Origin: Cryptomeria japonica | Taxonomy: Eukaryota > Streptophyta > Pinopsida > Cupressales > Cupressaceae | Direction: 5' to 3' | Assembly (NCBI RefSeq): GCF_030272615.1 | Contig: NC_081414.1 | Location: 813,229,069 to 813,293,068 of the forward strand | DNA length: 64,000 nt | In this document: positions 1-11,670 of the stretch, piece by piece | Layout: every line of letters begins with the position of its first letter | Numbering within the stretch: the stretch's first letter is position 1 | The notes under the pieces: model-generated | What the model saw: only the letters and a program-made list of their open reading frames with translations | What the model was told of the DNA's origin: nothing | Database searches by the model: none | Program-made: the position numbers and the translations under genes

Positions 1-470
1 AATTCCATATCAACTTGAAACAAATCCAAATCAAATCAAGTTTTATATCAAGCATCATATACATATCGAAATCAAAAATTCCATATCAAACTTGAAACAA
101 AACCATATCAAATCAAGTATCATATCCAACATCATATCCATATCGAAGTCAAAATTCCATATCAACTTGAAACAAATCCATATCAAATCAAGTTTCATAT
201 CAGAAATCGAACCCATATTGAAATCAAAAATTCCATATCAACTTGAAACAAATCCAAATCAAATCGAGTTTCATATAAAAATTCCAACCCATATCAAGAT
301 CAAAAATGCATATCAACTTGAAACAAATCCAAATCAAGTTTTATCTATCAGCTCCATATTGCGCAATCAACTCAAATTCATCATGAGAAATCAAACTCCA
401 TATCATAAAAACCATAGCAAAACTCATATCGGACATCATATTCACAACAAAAAAAAATCAAAGATCTAAA
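1..470. repeat. Tandem array, about 75-bp unit
   Basis: The phrase CCATATCAACTTGAAACAAA recurs at about 5, 82, 156, 231 and 307, a period of 73-78 bp, and then decays to about 470. A 125-codon reading frame across it is low-complexity (I, K, S, N-rich) and only reflects the repeat. Together with 720-1040 it lies upstream of a polypurine tract and LTR start (1587-1601), so it may be part of the non-coding 3' region of a Gypsy element. That placement is inference. Confidence 0.8.
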
Positions 471-719
471 ACAACAAACAAATCAAGATCATCATTCAAA
501 AACTCATCTTGGAAGTTCAACAAAGACAAAATCCAAATTTATCAAAACCAAACACACATCATCACAGTAGACACACGGATTGGTTACCACACCCATCCAG
601 GAGCACTCAGCAGACACCTATTCACCCCAACCTATCTCCCTTCTAAATTTACCTCAAAACATCATATTTTCCTCCTAAATCATTGCATTTTCTGCCTACA
701 TGCTAAGACACATTCTCTA

Positions 720-1040
720 TGCGCTAAGCTGCTACCTTTGCGCTAGCTAAATTTAGCTACGCACTACAGAATTTACCCTACGTGCTAGATTGGCCCTATA
801 CGCTATCCTGTTCCACCCATGCGCCACCATCTTTTCCCTATGTGTTAGGTCTACTCTATGCGCTACCCTTTTCCCTCTATGTGCTATCCTATTAGCCATA
901 TGTGCTAACCTACCCCTATATGCTAGCCTAAACCCGTAACACACTACCCGACATCCCCTCGACGCTACCCTAATTCATTACCCCTATGCGCTAAAGGTTT
1001 TATCGTATGCACTATGAAATTGACCCTATGCGCTAACATG
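720..1040. repeat. Degenerate CTATGCGCTA minisatellite
   Basis: The 10-mer CTATGCGCTA and close variants (CTACGTGCTA, CTATGTGCTA, CTATACGCTA) recur every 20-35 bp through this stretch. The short minus-strand frame inside it is repeat-derived. It differs from the array at 1-470. 470-720 between them shows nothing recognisable. Confidence 0.75.
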
Positions 1041-1586
1041 TGAAAATTCGATACAAAAAATCAAAAAATGTGCTTAAAATTGACCAAACAAAAAGCAAAA
1101 AGGGCAAAATTTAGATGACTTGCAGGTGGACCATACGTGGCAGGCCTCTGGTATCGACGAATGCGCTTGAATCTGTGCGAAGCATAGGGAACCGGTATTT
1201 TGTCACTCTCCAAATGTCACTATCTCCAAAAGTCAACAAGCACAAATGATATAAATAAAATCACTTTTCACCTTTTAATAGGGTAAAAGTAAATTAGGGT
1301 TGGTAATAGGGGCATGTTTTTTTCTCGTGTTCTCGCTTATAACCCTAGAAAACATCATTATTGGGAGATGAATCAATCAACGTGCATTAAACACAGACGA
1401 AATTTTAAAATGCGATTAAATCTATAACAATTATAAATAGCACCTAAATTTTCAATTTTTTTGATTCATCTCCCGAGGGGGCATTATCAATATAATTTAT
1501 CAAATCAAGGGCACGACATCGATATCACATCAAATTTTGATGACGCATCAATTTCTCTGAATCAACATGTGCACACACGTCACTTC
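1041..1586. other. Non-coding, probable 3' internal region of a Gypsy element
   Basis: No reading frame of note. The stretch contains an AAAAAGGGCAAAATTTAG segment near 1090 that resembles the polypurine tract at 1587-1600, and ends directly at that tract. It is best explained as retroelement 3' non-coding sequence. Confidence 0.4.
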
Positions 1587-1600
1587 AAAGAGGGGCAAAA
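1587..1600 (+). other. Polypurine tract of a Gypsy-type element
   Basis: AAAGAGGGGCAAAA lies immediately before TGTAGACGTA, a TG-starting LTR. Such purine runs prime plus-strand DNA synthesis next to the 3' LTR. Confidence 0.45.
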
Positions 1601-3080
1601 TGTAGACGTATAAAAATGACCACTTTCCTAAATGAATATTTAATGTTCATTTTATTCTCATTCCTCTATTTAGTTAATCTAATTTAATTAAATCATCCAC
1701 ATTCTTCTATTTGATTAAATAAATTATTCTATTTATTTATTTAAATTCACCTAAGCCTTTAATATCATTTCATTTAATAAATCATTTTATTTAATTAAAT
1801 CCCTTCTCTCTCCTTTTAATTAAATTTACATTTAATTAAATTATTCACTTCAAATAAATAAATCTAATTTATTTGTTCCCCCACTTGCATTTATTTTGTT
1901 GAAATAAAGCAATTTATTTTAATTAAAATTATCCTCCATCCACTTGCATTATCCTACTTCTCCCACTTGCCTCCTAACCCTCTTTCTAGATTCTTCTAGA
2001 ACCTATCTAATCTTAATCAATTAGCCTAAACCCTTCAATTATCCCCTTTCCCTAAATTTGAGGATGTCACTTCTCAAATTTGGAGTAAAGTCTTCCAAAG
2101 GCATTTAAGCCTTTATGCCTTCAACAAGCTAACTTGTTGAGTTCTCCCAAATTTGGAAGGACTCTTACAAATTTATCTCTAAAGTATTCCAAGCCATTAA
2201 TGGTTAACTAACCATTTTGGCATGGTTAGAGACTTTTTGCCTAACTCAACCCTCATCTAACTCAAGGGTCTCATCAAGCATTGATGGCTTTAACCTTGGT
2301 TATCTCTTTAACCCTTGCACAAAAGTTTATCCTTTGGGTAAAAGCTTTATCCAATGGGTAATCTTAACCTAACCTTAACCCTTACCTTCTAAGGTAACCA
2401 TGAGGTCTTCTCAAGCATTTATTGCTTCTTAAATCTCCTCTCAAGCAGTCTTATGTTGACAATTGTCACCATTTCATTGGTGAAAATTGTAAACATTGAT
2501 TGATAACTTCCAATCCTGACCCTTGATAGGATTATCCAATCTTAACCCTTCATTGCTCTATTTTCCTATAAATAGAGCTCTCAAACCTCTATTTTCATAT
2601 CCAAGTCTTTAGTATCACACTTATACTCATTTTTACTAAGCATTTCAATCCCTCTTTGAATAGAAATAATCTAATAAGCATTTTAGAAGTATTTTCTTTT
2701 CATCATAATAATCACATTAAGCTAGTATATCATGTTAGGATAGTTCTTTACTAATATTTTCATCTTATCATCATATACATACTAGTTTAACTCATATTTG
2801 TTAAAATCATGCATTATTAGGATTGCACTCATGTTTGATTGATCAAAACATCCCTCATTCTCATGACTGTCATCCCTAAGTCACTTTGCTCGGTGATCTG
2901 AGAGCAAAGGCATCGGCTTAAGGGGTCTTGTGAGATAGAGAACAATGGAACATCCCTTGGGAAGTTGAGCTATTCCACATAGCTCCATAACTTGCACCAA
3001 GAATCCCATTGGTGTGTGGACTAGTCATGATTTCGTAATTTTCGTTTCATTGCACCACTTTTCCCACATACACTAATTAT
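1601..3080 (+). repeat. Probable LTR of a Gypsy-type element (right end uncertain)
   Basis: It starts TGTAGACGTA right after a polypurine tract. A promoter-like CCTATAAATAGAGC sits about 965 bp into it (2565-2578) behind a CCAAT-like motif (TATCCAAT), as expected near a U3/R border. I could not find the 3' end: about 3080 is where strongly AT-rich ATTAATTAAT sequence begins. There is no ORF. No partner LTR is in the window. Confidence 0.42.
2565..2578 (+). promoter_or_regulatory. TATA box of the LTR at 1601
   Basis: CCTATAAATAGAGC is a good plant TATA context, preceded by TATCCAAT about 30 bp upstream, inside the putative LTR. Confidence 0.45.
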
Positions 3081-4319
3081 TCATCTTATTAATTAAATAA
3101 TTCTTTAATTATTTAATTAATTCTTTTCAACTAACTTAATCATCATCCACATTACTAATTATTCAATTTCTATTCCTTAATCATTCATCATTTAACCCAT
3201 TTCTTAAATATTAATTATTTAGTCAATTGCGATTTAATTCCTAAATTAAATAATCTTTATTATTTAATTAATTCTATTTCTAATGATTAAATAAATTGAT
3301 TTAAATTTTTCAATTAATTAATTAATTGATTCTTCAAATCCCCAAATTCAGATTTCAATTAATTTCATCTAATTTCATTTCTCCCAAATTAACATTTCAC
3401 CAAAGTCTAATTTCATCAAATTTCAAATTAATGTGTATTTCAATTTCACCATTTGAAAATCAAAATTCAAATCCAAATAAACATGAAATTGAATTTCATC
3501 TTAAAGTCCTACAACACATGTTGAAAATCATGGTTGATTGATCAAATGAGTTAACTAATTAGTTAACTCAGTTAACTCTTCAATCTCCACTTTTAACTCT
3601 CAATCGCCTTTTTTTTAACTAATCAATCAATTTAGTCTTCTCCTCAATCAACTCAGTTAACTAATCAGTCAATCTAGTTGACTAGTCAAACAATTGAGTC
3701 ATAGATCTTCAATCAATCCACTTAACAGGTCAATCAAAATGAGTTGATTGATCAATCAAATCAGTTCAACTATCAATCAACACTTCAATTCAATATCTCA
3801 CCCAATCTGTACTAAAAATATATAAATTCAAGATCATTTATTTTTTCTCAACAATCATGAACTTGGAATCATTGTGCCACTTGCAGGTTATCAGCATGAC
3901 ATTTGAGAGCCACCATACCACATATATAAGAAGGACAATGGAAGCTACACTGCATTTGAAGGATTTTTCATTTGTTTAATTCTTTCATTTATTCATTCAT
4001 TTCATTGGTTTATGTTTAGGGGTGCTTTAATAGTTAAGGATTTCGTGATTATCCGTATTTCTTATTCATCATGATGATTTTAAGCATCGAAAACATATAA
4101 CATTTATTTCCTTAACAATATTCTTAGAACATTACTTTATAGCCTAATCTCTTGGAGAATTATCTAGAATCTCATTGTCATCCACAACTTCCCACCAAAC
4201 ATCAAACCTTAAAGTCATCAAATAGCCTTCCATCCTTACACTCTAAAACACATAATGTATTCCATTGAACAATGATTCCTTATTTGGAGAAAGACATTCC
4301 TAAGCAACTGTGTGTGTCA
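3081..4319. other. AT-rich, low-complexity stretch without genes
   Basis: 3080-3330 is dominated by ATTAATTAAT runs. 3530-3790 is a degenerate array of GTTAACT and TCAATCAA words. 3850-4320 has no recognisable structure. The short frames are compositional. Confidence 0.6.
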
Positions 4320-4364
4320 TCCTTGATACGTCTTAAGTTTTTGAACTTCTGTGAAGTAACCTTT

Positions 4365-4377
4365 CTATGATACCAGT
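4365..4377 (-). other. Primer-binding site of an antisense Copia remnant
   Basis: On the minus strand the sequence reads ACTGGTATCATAG directly after a CA that would end an LTR. TGGTATCA-type sequence complementary to initiator tRNA-Met is the usual plant Copia primer-binding site. Confidence 0.6.
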
Positions 4378-4830
4378 TGTTAAACACATAGATATACTAA
4401 GAGAAGAGGTGAATCAATATATGTTAAATATCAACTTCAAATTAAAAATATCATTAGGACCAAATTTGCAAGATTTACATTAACATTAAAGTAATTGTAT
4501 CAATAATAAACATAATCACGTCAAAGCATGAGAACACGAGAACACTAGATATACATGAAAAACCAGAAGGGAAAAACCACGATGAGGGTAGCTACTTGGA
4601 ACTACTATCCAAATCCAGTCTCACAAAGATAATAAAGAAATTACAATATTTTGTACCTACACCAACCCATATCAATTACAACCTCACATGGAGACACCAA
4701 TCCCTAAGTAGATTTTTAGGCACCAAGCTATAGGAGACACCACTCCCATAATCCAAGAACTGAGAACCAACTCAAATAAAGAGGCACCAACCTCAATTAC
4801 AACAAGATAAATGAAAGATATGTCATGCAA
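4378..4830 (-). repeat. Antisense Copia LTR fragment
   Basis: It begins with TGTTAAACAC on the plus strand, beside the antisense primer-binding site. Read on the minus strand it contains the phrase CTCATCGTGGTTTTTCCCTT, similar to the R/U5 part of Copia element 1 (CTCACCGTGGTTTTTACCTA near 6771). The far end is not determined, and 4830-5570 is unassigned. Confidence 0.5.
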
Positions 4831-5569
4831 ACCTTCAAATATTAGCCATCAACCTTTCTCTAATCTGATTTTCTTTAGAACGCTCTTATAATGTGTATGA
4901 GATCTCCATTTTAGTTTGCACACTTATACAAAAATTATGTAGACAACATGCACATTTTTTGCCACAATTATCTTCTACTCATACATGCATCGGTGGAATG
5001 AAACTAATCAGTATATATATATATATAAAAGAACATTTTTACAACATCTACAAACTAGTCACAAACAAATTCATTAACTAGATGTGTAGTCAACTTTGTC
5101 CTAAAGCCCATAGATTACATCAAAAGTGGGAACACAAGATGTGTTAGCCAACACAACCTCATCTAGTCCCAAACAACCTTCACATGCTTCCTCTAGCTAG
5201 AGCATGTTACAAACTTTTAGTGTATCCATTTGGTACATTATCACAATCAACATAGTGAGCATATTGTTGACTATAAATTTCCTTCTTCTCGAGCTCCACC
5301 TCTAAAAATTCAATAGATTTTTCTTGACATGTATCATTACTTATCATCCAAACCACAACTCAAGACACATCATTGTGGTAGAGTGTTGTACAAAATATTA
5401 TACTGGAGGACATACAATGTTTTAGCAATAGACTTCAAAAACATACCGCAAACACTTTTGAACCTCTGCAAATAACTAAAACTGGTACATGATGATGATA
5501 TTGTTACAAATGTAGTTGTCATTGCACCAAAAGATTGACCTATTAATGTCTGATACAACCACTAGACTT

Positions 5570-5721
5570 ATAGAATCCATAGGAGGCAGTTAAGCCATGT
5601 CACAAACCCGAGCATTATTTTGCACAGCACAAGGAGACCAAGGGCGCACACCTTGCAACAGACCCCCCCAGTGCAAGCGAGGGGTTTGAACCTATGACCA
5701 AGCTCTAATACCACTTGTTAC
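5570..5721 (-). mobile_element. Second antisense Copia remnant: 5' leader and PBS
   Basis: On the minus strand, TGGTATTAGAGC is followed by TTGGTCATAGGTTCAAACCC, a common plant Copia leader. Only six bases of its LTR (TGTTAC) remain before Copia element 1 begins at 5722, so Copia 1 landed in the very end of this older LTR. Confidence 0.6.
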
Positions 5722-7161
5722 TGTTGGCATTTTGATTTTGTTGGCATTTCGCATAGAGATTGCATTAATGATATGTTGTCATTGATGTCAATTGAACCGG
5801 TAATGGTATTCATGTTATTATTGATATTGTTATTTTTTATATTGGCTAGTAATCGGTAAGAAGAGATTTGTGGAAGATGTTGTAAACAGGTATGTAAAAG
5901 TTTGTGAGTTGACCCAGTGAAAAGGGTTAAACCTTTGTAAGAAATGTAACCGGTAAACCCTATCAGCTGTTAAACCCTAACCGATCAAGTTTGATGGTTT
6001 ATTATCTGATAAGCGGTAATGATGGAGACATGTGTGATCATTGAATGAGGATAAGTTCAAATTATTTTGGCACATTTGTTTTTTGTCTAGGGAAGGAACA
6101 AAGTGGATTGCATCTAATGCATAGCATGTGATGAGTTGCAAAGTCTGATGAAGCGATGATCATGGAGTGATTGGAAATTTCTTGAAGAATGTGAAGAGAT
6201 TGTCATGATTTTTAATGGTCAAGATTGTACCGACTTGTTTGTAATCTCAATTATGAGAATTAGGTTTTTGTTGTGTTACCGACCTAACTGATTTGTATTT
6301 AAGGTCGATGAAGTTGTTTGTAAAGATTGTTGGCAAGATTGATAGAAACCTATTGAGTGTGTAGTTGCCTAACCAGTGAATGGATCTACACTTTGAGTGA
6401 AGGCAGATTGAAGCTTAGAAGGATCTGATCAAGCAAATGTAGTGCTACTCAGACAGATCAAGAAAACCTGTTGTTTTCTAACAATTAGAGCAGTCGTGAA
6501 ACCCCTTAATCAGGTAAGCTCTAACAAGCTTGGTTACTCATTAAATCCTCTAACAAGGTGGTCCATTAGCTTGGATTCTTAAATCCTCCAGCGAGGTTAC
6601 TCCTAACAGGGTAATGTGCTTTTCATCAAGGCATATTTGTAAATCCCTTAACCGGGTGATTCCTAATCGGAATTAGTTCTTAATAGAACTTATTGTAAAG
6701 TTTTAACATGCTTGGATCCTAACAGGGCAAACTTCAGAAGACTTCAGATAGCTATCCTTGTGAGTCTCATCTCACCGTGGTTTTTACCTATTTGGGTTTT
6801 CCACGTATAAACATTTGTGTCAAGTGGTGAATTCTTTTGTGGTTATGATCTTATTTGTTGATTTGGTTAACTTTTGATAAGGCATGATAAGCAGAAGCAT
6901 TTAAAGATGAATATGTTGAGTTATGATTAAGCATTGTTGATGTTTACAAGATTGAAGTTGTTTACTGTTAAGTTGTCATGACAATTAAACCGGTTGATGT
7001 CAAGTATTCCTATGAATGTTGATCTTAATTGAAGTATGTTTACTTTGTGTGACTGAATTTGAGTTTGGGAACTTTGTATCATTTTTTCGTTATACTGATT
7101 CACCCCCCCCCCCCCCCCTCTCAGTATTCTACCGGATACTTATTCTTTCATCATACCATCA
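5722..7161 (+). repeat. 5' LTR of Copia element 1
   Basis: 1,440 bp, TG...CA ended. It includes an unusual run of 16 cytosines (7103-7118) close to its 3' end, and a U5-like block with repeated AACAGGG/AACCGGG and TAAATCC phrases (6500-6730). Confidence 0.85.
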
Positions 7162-7180
7162 ATTGGTATCAAAGTGTCTC
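7162..7180 (+). other. Copia 1 primer-binding site
   Basis: ATTGGTATCAAAGTGTCTC follows the LTR CA end. TGGTATCA is the tRNA-Met-type Copia site. Confidence 0.75.
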
Positions 7181-7232
7181 AGGTCCTCTTAATCTAAAAG
7201 CCTAACAGCTTGAAGAAAATATCTTCCAAATC

Positions 7233-8641
7233 ATGATGAAGAAAGGTCTGAAGTTCAACAAAGATAACTATAGAATATGGAGTGACAAAATGAATATTTA
7301 CATTAAGAGTCTTGGTAGTCAGTATTGGGATCATATAGAAAATAAGTATATTACACCTACTGGACCCCTGACTGATGATCAGAAGAAAGAACAGCAAGAA
7401 AATCACCAAGCATTAGAGGCTATTATCAATTCCCTGTCTAATGTTGAATATGTAGATGTTCATGGTCTTGAAACTGCATATGAAGTATGGAAGAAAATAG
7501 AAGAGATTTATAGCGGTGATGAACATGTTAAGATTGCCAAAGAAAAGAGTTTAAGAGGAAATTTTGATGACATGAGAATTTTTGAAGGTCAGAATATCCA
7601 GCAGTATGGTCAAAGGATTAAAGAGATAGTTGGTGAGATAAAGAGTGCAGGAGGGGAAGTGGAAGATGCCATAGTAATCAGTAAGGTATTGAGAACCCTG
7701 CTACCGATCTATGTTATCTGAGTTACAGCTATTCAAGAGCTGAAATCCATTGACAAGACAAAGGTAACTCTTGACTCTATTATTAGAAAACTTACTACTT
7801 TTGAACTAAATGGCTATGATGGTAGTGTACAGAAATCAGAATCTGCATTCAGAGATTTTGTATCTAACTCATATGTGAGAAGAAGTAGAGATATTGGTCA
7901 TAGCTATGAATCTAGACCCAGCAGAGATGCTAATGATGAAGATAGCTTAGTGGAACTTGAAGCATTGTTGGCAAAACGACTCCCTAGAGGCACTAGTAAA
8001 TATAGAGGTAAGCTACCTTTATAATGTTTTGCATGCAACAAGATTGGTCATACAGTAGCAAATTGCCCTAATGATGAAAATGAATACAAGAGAGACAAAT
8101 TTAAGAAGTTTAAGGGTAAAGGCAAGAGATTGTCTTGTAGCTATTGACAATGGTATTACTGATGAAGAATCTGATGATGATCCTAGTGAAGATATTGTGT
8201 TTGTAGCTATTAAGGAAGAAATATCAGATCAGAAGGCATTAGTATCCAAAATGGATAACTCTGATGATTGGATCATTGATAGTGGTTGTTCACATCACAT
8301 GACCGATGATCGGAGCAAATTTCTTTCCTTGAAAGAATTTGATGGCGGTGTTGTCAGATTTGGCAATGACTCACCTTGTATGGTTAAAGGTAAGGGAATT
8401 ATTTCTCTTAATGGGAAGAGCAGTGTTGACGATGTCTATTGGGTTGAAGGCCTAAAGCACAATCTTTTAAGTGTGGCACAACTTAATGACAGAGGGTACC
8501 CACTAGAGTTTAGAAATGGAATGTGCAAAATCTTTGACAACAAAGGTGAATTGATTGCAACCAGGAAACGGACCAGAGGTAATCTATTTCATCTCAATCC
8601 TAAAGTTAGCAACTATTTGAATGCAAAAATAGATGATAGCT
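7233..8641 (+). pseudogene. Copia 1 gag and protease, interrupted
   Basis: From 7233 the frame shows a UBN2-like gag (FNKDNYRIWSDKMNIYI, LETAYEVWKKIEEIY). It is interrupted by TGA at 7719-7721 and by a stop just before the zinc knuckle CFACNKIGHTVANCP (about 8025-8070), then shifts frame near 8130. From there it gives a protease with active-site triplet in DWIIDSGCSHHMT and the typical LKHNLLSVAQL block. It ends at TAG 8641-8643 inside the pre-integrase region. Gag would package element RNA and the protease would mature the polyprotein; this copy cannot make either in full. Confidence 0.88.
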
Positions 8642-8643
8642 AG

Positions 8644-9633
8644 CTTTGGCATAGGATATTTTGTCATATAAATTTTGGCAATATTGTTAAAGTAAGCAAG
8701 TCTAAGACAGTAAGAGGTCTGCCTCAGCTAGACAAACCGGTTAATGTTCTTTATAAAGAATGTCAACTAGGAAAGATGACTTCTTCAACTTTTAAGAGAA
8801 AGTCCTTCTCAGCAAAGCACTTGTTAGATTTGGCTCATATAGATCTATGTGGACCAATAAGAACAAGAAGCATTCAAGGTGACAGATACTTCATGATCTT
8901 CACTGATGATTGTTCAAGGATGATGTGGGTCACATTCTTGAAGGATAAGAATGAAGCTTTTGGTAAATTCAAGGCATTCAGAGCCTTAGCTGAGAAAGAA
9001 AGTGGAAAAAAGATAAAATGTATAAGAACATATCAAGGCGGTGAATTCACTTCTGTGGATTTCACTAAGTATTGTGATGATAATGGTATCAAGCGGCAAC
9101 TTTCTGCACCAAGGACACCACAACATAATGGTATAGAAGAGAGAAACAATCGATCAGTGGTTGAAGCTACTAGGACTATGCTGATACAAGGAGGTGTAGC
9201 AAAAACATTTTGGAAAGAAGTTCTAAGTACGGTTGTTTACACAATGAACTGAGTTCTAGTGAAAAGAGGTAAGGACAAGACCCCATATGAATATTGGTAT
9301 GGGAGATCACCTGATGTTAGCTATTTTAAGATATTTGGAAGCAAATGTTTTATTAAAAGAGGTGATTACATAAGCAAGTTTGAAGCTAAGAGTGATGAAG
9401 GCATATTTCTTGGTTATTCCACCAAGAGTAAAGCCTATAAATGCTTCAACAAACGGACACAAAAAATTGTTGAGAGTGTTGATGTTCGTGTAGTCAAATG
9501 TCCTGAACTTTTAGAAGGAACCAGTTCTGAGAAGAAGGATGAAGATCCTTGCATTTTTCTTTTAGAACCTGAAACTGTTAAATCAAAAATGGTAAAGCAA
9601 ATCCTGATGTACTTGTTCAACCAGAACAAATAA
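8644..9633 (+). pseudogene. Copia 1 integrase, mutated
   Basis: After the stop at 8641 the same polyprotein continues with LWHRIFCHINFGNI (pre-integrase; the H-C zinc finger is altered). The core follows from 8776, with the first catalytic Asp in HIDLCGP. The second Asp, normally in an R-S-D-x-G-G-E-F context, is Tyr here (RTYQGGEF, about 9027-9050). The Glu lies in GIEERNNR. A TGA at 9250-9252 splits the C-terminal part (YEYWYGRSPDVSYFKIFG, FLGYSTKSKAYKC). Integrase would insert element cDNA; losing a catalytic Asp should abolish that. Confidence 0.88.
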
Positions 9634-11336
9634 ATTCAGAAGAAGATGATAATGAGGAAGTTGAACCTGAAGAGAATAATCATGTTATTCCTAGGTATGT
9701 GAGACTAAATCATAGTCCTGAATAGATAATTGGAGACAAGGATGTTGGTGTACTAACTAGAAGGAGAATAAGAGAGAACTATTGCCTGATCTCCACCTTT
9801 GAACCTAGAAGTGCTAAGGAGGCATTTGGTGATGATCATTGGGTGAAAGCTATGGAGGAGGAGTTGGATCAAATTGACAAAAACAATACTTGGACCCTGG
9901 TACCCTGACCAGTAAACAAGAATGTTATAGGTACTAAATGGGTGTTCAGAAACAAGTTAAATGAAGATGGCGTTGTAATTCGCAACAAGGCAAGATTATT
10001 ATGCAAAGGTTATGCACAAGAAAAAGGAGAGGATTATGGAGAAACTTTTGCACCAGTAGCAAGACTAGAAGGTGTCAAAACATTGCTTGCATTTGCAGCT
10101 CATAAGAAGTTCAAGGTATACCAAATGGATGTCAAGTCTCCATTTTTGAATGGGATACTGGAAGAAGAGGTTTATATAGAGCAGCCTGATGGTTATGCAT
10201 TGACAGAAAAGGAAGACATGGTATGCAAATTGCATAAAGCTTTGTATGTATTAAAGCAGACACCTAGACCATGGTATGAGCGGCTTCATACTCATCTAAT
10301 GGAGATAGGCTTTTCTAGAACCAGTGACGAAAACAATATTTATCTCAAGTCTGAAGGAGATGAAATACTGGTGAGTAAAGTATTTGTAGATGACATTATA
10401 TTTGGAGGTAATGATGACATGAGTAATTGTTTTGTAGATGAAATGAAGAATAAATTTGAGATGTCATTAGTAGGGGAAATAAAAAAATTCATAGGCTTAC
10501 AGATACAGCAGATGAAGAATGGTATTTTCATTACTCAATCCAAGTATGTGAAAGAGGTTTTGAAGACTTTCGGTATGAGTGATTGTAAACCAGTTGGAAC
10601 CCCAATGGTTATAGGTTGTAAATTGTCCAAGGAAGATGCATCTAAGTCTGTAGATGAAAAGGAATACAGGGCAATGATTGGAAAATTACACTATGTTGTT
10701 CACAGTCAACCGGATATTGCCCATGAAGTTGGTATTGTTACTAAATTTCAAAAGAATCCAAATGAGGCACATCTGATGGCAACCAAAAGAATTTTTAGAT
10801 ATCTGAAAGGTATTGTTGACTATGGGTTATGGTATCCATATGGTGGAAATTTTGATTTGAAAGTATGCACAGATGTTGATTGGGCAGGAAATATTGATGA
10901 CCAGAAAAGTACTACCTATGGAGCATTCTTTCTAGGAGGAAGGCTAATTTCATGGAGTAGTAAAAAGCAGAGTTGTACTTCACAATCTACTGCTGAAGTT
11001 GACTATGTAGCAGCTTATATAAATTGCACACAAGCTATGTGGATGAAACACATTTTGGAAGGTTTGAAGATGGAAATCTCAGAACCAATAAATATTTTGT
11101 GTGATAATACAACTGCAATAAACATTTCAAAAAATCATGTTTTGTATGCAAGGACTAAGCACATTGAATTGAAATATCACTTCTTAAAGGAAAAAGTTCA
11201 AAATAAAGATATTATCTTGGAGCATGTTTCTACCAAAGAGCAGCTTGCAGATATCTTTACCAAACCTTTGCCTAAGACCACTTTCGAGTATCTTAGAAGT
11301 CAATTGGGGTTTGTCCCTCTTCATGAAGTTAGTTGA
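9634..11336 (+). pseudogene. Copia 1 reverse transcriptase and RNase H
   Basis: Two in-frame stops (about 9724 and 9907) lie in the linker and RT N-terminus. From 9942 the frame is open for 464 codons to 11336. RT motifs visible: [35 protein letters not shown] and the active site FVDDIIFGG. The RNase H part has [19 protein letters not shown] and STAEVDYVA, then the C-terminal [13 protein letters not shown] block. Key RT residues remain, so this is the best preserved part of the element. Confidence 0.92.
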
Positions 11337-11658
11337 GCATGATGTTGATTGCATCAGTCCCTAAACCACTTGCAGAATTTTACATGGATTGATGAAGAAG
11401 TGGATGTATTCCACAGGGGGAGCATCAAGTTGCAGAATGATGTTGATGGACAGTGAGAGCAAAATTAAATTTTCTTTTTACTTTCACTTTGGCTTTGTTG
11501 TCAAAGGGGGAGAAGAATTATGTGTCTGATTAGGTGAACCAGCGGTAGGCTGAAGACGGACAACAGCAAGCTGAATACTTGGTAATGTAAACCAGGATTC
11601 CTATTCACCAATCTTAGCAGCAATCAGAGGCGTTGATATTTGTATTTCCATCAATGTC

Positions 11659-11670
11659 AAAGGGGGAGAT
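11659..11670 (+). other. Copia 1 polypurine tract
   Basis: AAAGGGGGAGAT immediately precedes the 3' LTR start TGTTGGCATT. A related AAAGGGGGAGAAG lies at about 11503. Confidence 0.75.

Noticed and set aside
92..469. 125-codon ORF
   Set aside because: Low-complexity product of the 75-bp tandem array.
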